Source: Bacteroidota bacterium (GTDB taxonomy: Bacteria; Bacteroidota; Rhodothermia; Rhodothermales; Bin80). Taken from it: a stretch of DNA of 17,324 nt. The translations under genes were made by a program, and so were the position numbers. How positions within the stretch are numbered: position 1 is the stretch's first letter; each line of letters starts with the position of its first letter. Below, one piece after another: positions 14,795-17,324 of the stretch. The stretch lies in NCBI GenBank assembly GCA_026702635.1, contig JAPPBZ010000059.1, positions 1-17,324 of the forward strand, read 5' to 3'. The notes below the pieces were generated by a model. The model ran no database searches. It was not told the origin of the DNA and saw nothing but the letters and a program-made list of their open reading frames with translations.

Positions 14795-15628
14795 TTATCT
14801 ACGTTTGGCGTCACGTCGACGCACGATGTACTTGTCTGAAGCGGACTTACGCTTACGAGTCTTGTATCCTTTGGCCGGAACCCCCGAAGGAGAGCGCGGA
14901 TGTCCTCCACTCGCTTTTCCTTCTCCACCACCCATCGGATGATCAACCGGGTTCATGGCAACTCCTCTGACCTTAGGGCGGACCCCCATCCAGCGTCGAC
15001 GACCAGCTTTGCCCAAATCAATATTCATATGATCCGGGTTACTGGTTGTACCGATCGTTGCCCTGCACTCGGCAAGAATTCGACGAACTTCGCCGCTGGG
15101 CAGTTTCAGTGTAACATACTTACCCTCGCGAGCGGTCAGCTGGGCAAATGTCCCTGCAGAACGTGCAAGCTGGGCGCCTTTACCAGGCTTCATCTCAATT
15201 GCATGCACGAAAGTCCCCAAGGGGATCCTTCCCAATGGCAGGCAATTACCAATCTCTGGTGGTGCATCAGGACCATTTTGGACCTGCTGGTCCACGGCAA
15301 GCTTATCCGGTGCAATGACATAACGCTTATCACCATCCGCATAGACCAGCAACGCGATCCTCGCCGACCGGTTTGGATCATACTGGATGCTCGCAACGCG
15401 GGCAGGGATGTCATCCTTGTTGCGCCGAAAATCAATCACTCGATAGCGTCGCTTATGCCGTCCTCCCTGATGGCGTACCATGATACGCCCAGTAGAATTG
15501 CGGCCACCACGGCGTTTGACCGGGCGCAAAAGCTTCTTTTCCGGCGTGCTGTCGGTAATCTGATCAAAAGCAGACACCGAGCGCTGACGCTGCCCAGGAG
15601 TAACCGGATTAAGTTTACGAATCGCCAT
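14795..15628 (-). CDS. rplB: 50S ribosomal protein L2 (uL2)
   Basis: Core large-subunit protein needed for subunit association and peptidyl transfer. It is 277 aa from ATG at 15628 (MAIRKLNPVTPGQRQRSVSA); an open frame runs 12 codons further into rplW but is not L2. Two domains are visible: an OB-like part at about 60-130 and an SH3-like part at about 130-200. The hallmark GVAMNPVDHPMGGGEG lies at 222-237; His230 corresponds to the conserved His229 of E. coli. The C-terminus is Lys/Arg-rich. The gap to rplW is 4 bases. Confidence 0.98.
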   Translation of the reverse strand: MAIRKLNPVTPGQRQRSVSAFDQITDSTPEKKLLRPVKRRGGRNSTGRIMVRHQGGRHKRRYRVIDFRRNKDDIPARVASIQYDPNRSARIALLVYADGDKRYVIAPDKLAVDQQVQNGPDAPPEIGNCLPLGRIPLGTFVHAIEMKPGKGAQLARSAGTFAQLTAREGKYVTLKLPSGEVRRILAECRATIGTTSNPDHMNIDLGKAGRRRWMGVRPKVRGVAMNPVDHPMGGGEGKASGGHPRSPSGVPAKGYKTRKRKSASDKYIVRRRDAKRR

Positions 15629-15632
15629 CGTC

Positions 15633-15932
15633 CTATATGCTCTCGAAGAAGTCAATCTGCTCACTGCCCGGCATCAGCGTCACAATCGCCTTTTTATAGC
15701 TGGCGGTTCGTCCGAGTCTGACCCCCTGACGCGTCATCTGGCGGCGATACTTACCGCGCACATTGATTGTACGTACTTCCTTGATCTTGACCGTCGGAAA
15801 TCTCTCCCGTACAGCCTGCTTGATTTCGATTTTATTGGCCTTCGAATCCACGATAAACGCGTAGTGTCCCTCCTCCATCTGGGCGGAGAGTTTCTCGGTA
15901 ACCAAAGGCCGGATCAATACTTGTCGACTCAT
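15633..15932 (-). CDS. rplW: 50S ribosomal protein L23 (uL23)
   Basis: Tunnel-exit protein and main docking point for trigger factor and SRP. It is 99 aa from ATG at 15932 (MSRQVLIRPLVTEKLSAQME), the family length; the frame is open for 14 codons further upstream into rplD without L23 features. It contains YAFIVDSKANKIEIKQAVRE, FPTVKIKEVRTINVRGKYRR and GRTASYKKAIVTLMPGSEQI. The trigger-factor contact Glu of E. coli lies in a loop equivalent to EEGHYAFIV. Confidence 0.97.
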   Translation of the reverse strand: MSRQVLIRPLVTEKLSAQMEEGHYAFIVDSKANKIEIKQAVRERFPTVKIKEVRTINVRGKYRRQMTRQGVRLGRTASYKKAIVTLMPGSEQIDFFESI

Positions 15933-15937
15933 GGCAA

Positions 15938-16579
15938 TCAGTTGCTTAGCGTTGAGGCCCAAAGATTGCTCCATACCGCGAGGGCATCCTCCTCACACAC
16001 CAATATCCGGGCGCGGAGAATATCCTCGGTGCTTACGTTACGAGCTTCACGTACCACAACGCGGTCCAAATTTCTGCTAGAGCGAAATAGCTCAGGGCGA
16101 TTGGAAGCCGTCACGATCAATACCGGCTGCCCGTCCAGTTCCAGATTTCCCAGAAGAGTGAGCAATGCACGCGTATTGGGGGATTCATAGTTCAGAGGAT
16201 CCACCACACGGATCGCGTCTTCGCGAGCCTTGTAGCTGAGTGCGGAGCATCTGGCATTGCGACGTACTTTCTTACTTAGTCGCACATTGTACCGATGTGG
16301 CCGCGGACCAAAAATTCTCCCACCACCTCTTCGTAGCGGAGAAGCCGCGTTCCCGGCACGTGCCATCCCGGTACCTTTCTGGCGGTAAAGCTTACGGGTT
16401 GATCCTTTGACCTCTCCACGTTCTTTGGTTTTATGGGTGCCCTGGCGCGATGCAGCCTGAGTTCTGCGCACATCCAACCACAGAACATGATCATTCGGGT
16501 CTACACCAAAAACTGCCGTGTCAAGGGCAATCTTCCGACCTGCAGGCGATCCATTATGCTGATAAACGTCCAACTTCAT
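15938..16579 (-). CDS. rplD: 50S ribosomal protein L4 (uL4)
   Basis: Early-assembly protein whose long loop lines the tunnel constriction; in E. coli it also represses its own S10 operon. It has 213 aa. The N-terminus is MKLDVYQHNGSPAGRKIALD. The extended loop lies at about 44-98, with TRKLYRQKGTGMARAGNAAS and GGGRIFGPRPHRYNVRLSKK. The C-terminal Rossmann-like part has PVLIVTASNRPELFRSSRNL and the end DALAVWSNLW. L4 control requires an S10 leader, which lies outside this window. It starts 8 bases after rplC. Confidence 0.97.
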   Translation of the reverse strand: MKLDVYQHNGSPAGRKIALDTAVFGVDPNDHVLWLDVRRTQAASRQGTHKTKERGEVKGSTRKLYRQKGTGMARAGNAASPLRRGGGRIFGPRPHRYNVRLSKKVRRNARCSALSYKAREDAIRVVDPLNYESPNTRALLTLLGNLELDGQPVLIVTASNRPELFRSSRNLDRVVVREARNVSTEDILRARILVCEEDALAVWSNLWASTLSN

Positions 16580-16587
16580 GCTTCCGA

Positions 16588-17217
16588 TCAGCCTTGTTTA
16601 AATAGTTCTACCACTCCATTGACCGGTCCTGGAACCGCACCACGAACCAACAACAGATTGTGTTCAGGGATAATGCGGGTCACATCGAGGTTTTTGACCG
16701 TGACACGCGCGTTTCCCATTTGACCTGCCATACGCATTCCCTTGATCACCCTCGAGGGATCACTGGAAGCACCGATAGATCCGGGGGCACGTTCGCGGTT
16801 ATGCTGTCCGTGGGTCCGGTCGTTCACCCCGTGAAAACCATGACGCCGAACAACACCCTGAAACCCTTTCCCCTTACTCAATCCTGCAACATCAATCATC
16901 TCCCCCTCCACAAAAACATTCTCTACACGAACCTCATCTCCAACCTCCGGCATATCCCCAGCCCACTCAAACTCCTTGAGTACACGCTGAGGAGGAACCC
17001 CTGCCGCCTGAAAATGACCATTCAATGCTTTACTTGTCCGTCGTTCTTTACGGGCGCCAAATCCGAGTTGGACGGCATCATACCCGTCCTGCCCATCGTG
17101 CCGTTTAACCTGCACGACGCGGTTTGGGCCAGCTTCAATGACGGTGCAGGGAATATTATTTCCCGCTGCATCAAAGATGCTGGTCATGCCAACCTTTTTA
17201 CCAATCATTCCACTCAT
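16588..17217 (-). CDS. rplC: 50S ribosomal protein L3 (uL3)
   Basis: Early-assembly 23S rRNA binder whose extension reaches the peptidyl-transferase centre. It is 209 aa from ATG at 17217 (MSGMIGKKVGMTSIFDAAGN); a GTG at 17223 is a weaker alternative. It includes GKGFQGVVRRHGFHGVND, GSIGASSDPSRVIKGMRMAG and QMGNARVTVKNLDV. Where E. coli reads SIGQNQTPG, with the glutamine methylated by PrmB, this protein reads SIGASSDPS, so that modification site is absent. The gap from rpsJ is 26 bases. Confidence 0.97.
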   Translation of the reverse strand: MSGMIGKKVGMTSIFDAAGNNIPCTVIEAGPNRVVQVKRHDGQDGYDAVQLGFGARKERRTSKALNGHFQAAGVPPQRVLKEFEWAGDMPEVGDEVRVENVFVEGEMIDVAGLSKGKGFQGVVRRHGFHGVNDRTHGQHNRERAPGSIGASSDPSRVIKGMRMAGQMGNARVTVKNLDVTRIIPEHNLLLVRGAVPGPVNGVVELFKQG

Positions 17218-17243
17218 TGCCACGCGAAAAGGACTACTTCCAA

Positions 17244-17324
17244 TTACACCTTGATTTCTACATCAACACCACTGGGAAGCTCTAGCTTGAGCAATGCATC
17301 CACTGTCTTGGTGCTCGTTGAGAG
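17244..17324 (-). CDS. rpsJ: 30S ribosomal protein S10 (uS10), C-terminal end only
   Basis: The last 26 residues and the stop are present; the rest lies beyond the right edge. The visible part reads STSTKTVDALLKLELPSG and ends VDVEIKV, matching the S10 C-terminus (E. coli TEKTVDALMRLDLAAGVDV). S10 is a 30S head protein and also the transcription-antitermination factor NusE. It is the first gene of the S10 operon and precedes rplC as usual. The promoter and leader are not in the window. Confidence 0.93.
   Translation of the reverse strand, partial: LSTSTKTVDALLKLELPSGVDVEIKV

Noticed and set aside
14900..15721. Plus-strand open frame of 273 codons opposite rplB
   Set aside because: Antisense to L2 with no recognisable features.
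1..17324. Mobile elements, CRISPR, tRNA, rRNA or an unknown defence system
   Set aside because: No inverted-repeat-bounded transposase, spaced direct repeats, tRNA cloverleaf or unassigned gene was seen; every gene is housekeeping.

Overview
The window is almost entirely one unbroken minus-strand ribosomal-protein locus: the fused S10, spc and alpha operons. It is followed on the same strand by a stringent-response gene. Reading in the direction of transcription (right to left), the order is rpsJ (3' end only), rplC, rplD, rplW, rplB, rpsS, rplV, rpsC, rplP, rpmC, rpsQ, rplN, rplX, rplE, rpsN, rpsH, rplF, rplR, rpsE, rpmD, rplO, secY, map, infA, rpmJ, rpsM, rpsK, rpsD, rpoA, rplQ. An intrinsic terminator comes next, and then a relA/spoT-family gene that runs off the left edge.

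The host looks like a member of the Bacteroidota/Rhodothermota (FCB) group, with roughly balanced base composition. The evidence is: map and not adk follows secY; S14 is the 89-residue form without cysteines; L36 ends in the INKKNP-type tail and has no cysteines; L17 carries a long acidic C-terminal extension; and most starts lack a convincing Shine-Dalgarno sequence. This placement is inference from gene content and protein character, not from a search.

Region by region: 17324 to about 12887 is the S10 operon (S10 to L16) and 12886 to about 6866 carries L29, S17 and the spc genes through secY. 6869 to 2320 holds map, infA, L36 and the alpha operon (S13, S11, S4, RNA polymerase alpha, L17). 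The largest gap between neighbouring genes in this 15-kb run is 70 bases (rpmJ to infA). Several genes touch or overlap (secY/map ATGA, map/infA and rpmC/rpsQ by 8 bases), so one long transcript with translational coupling is likely. A strong hairpin plus T-run at 2248-2283 ends it, and a TATAAT box just beyond probably starts the relA/spoT transcript.

The genes together build the ribosome core, the protein-export channel, N-terminal methionine removal, initiation factor 1 and the RNA polymerase assembly subunit. The downstream enzyme makes and degrades (p)ppGpp, which controls expression of such operons. No mobile element, CRISPR array, tRNA, rRNA or unknown gene was found. The most distinctive features are the 36-bp tandem repeat encoding the acidic tail of L17, the zinc-free L36, and the Arg/Gly-rich tail of S3. 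I see no new multi-gene system here.
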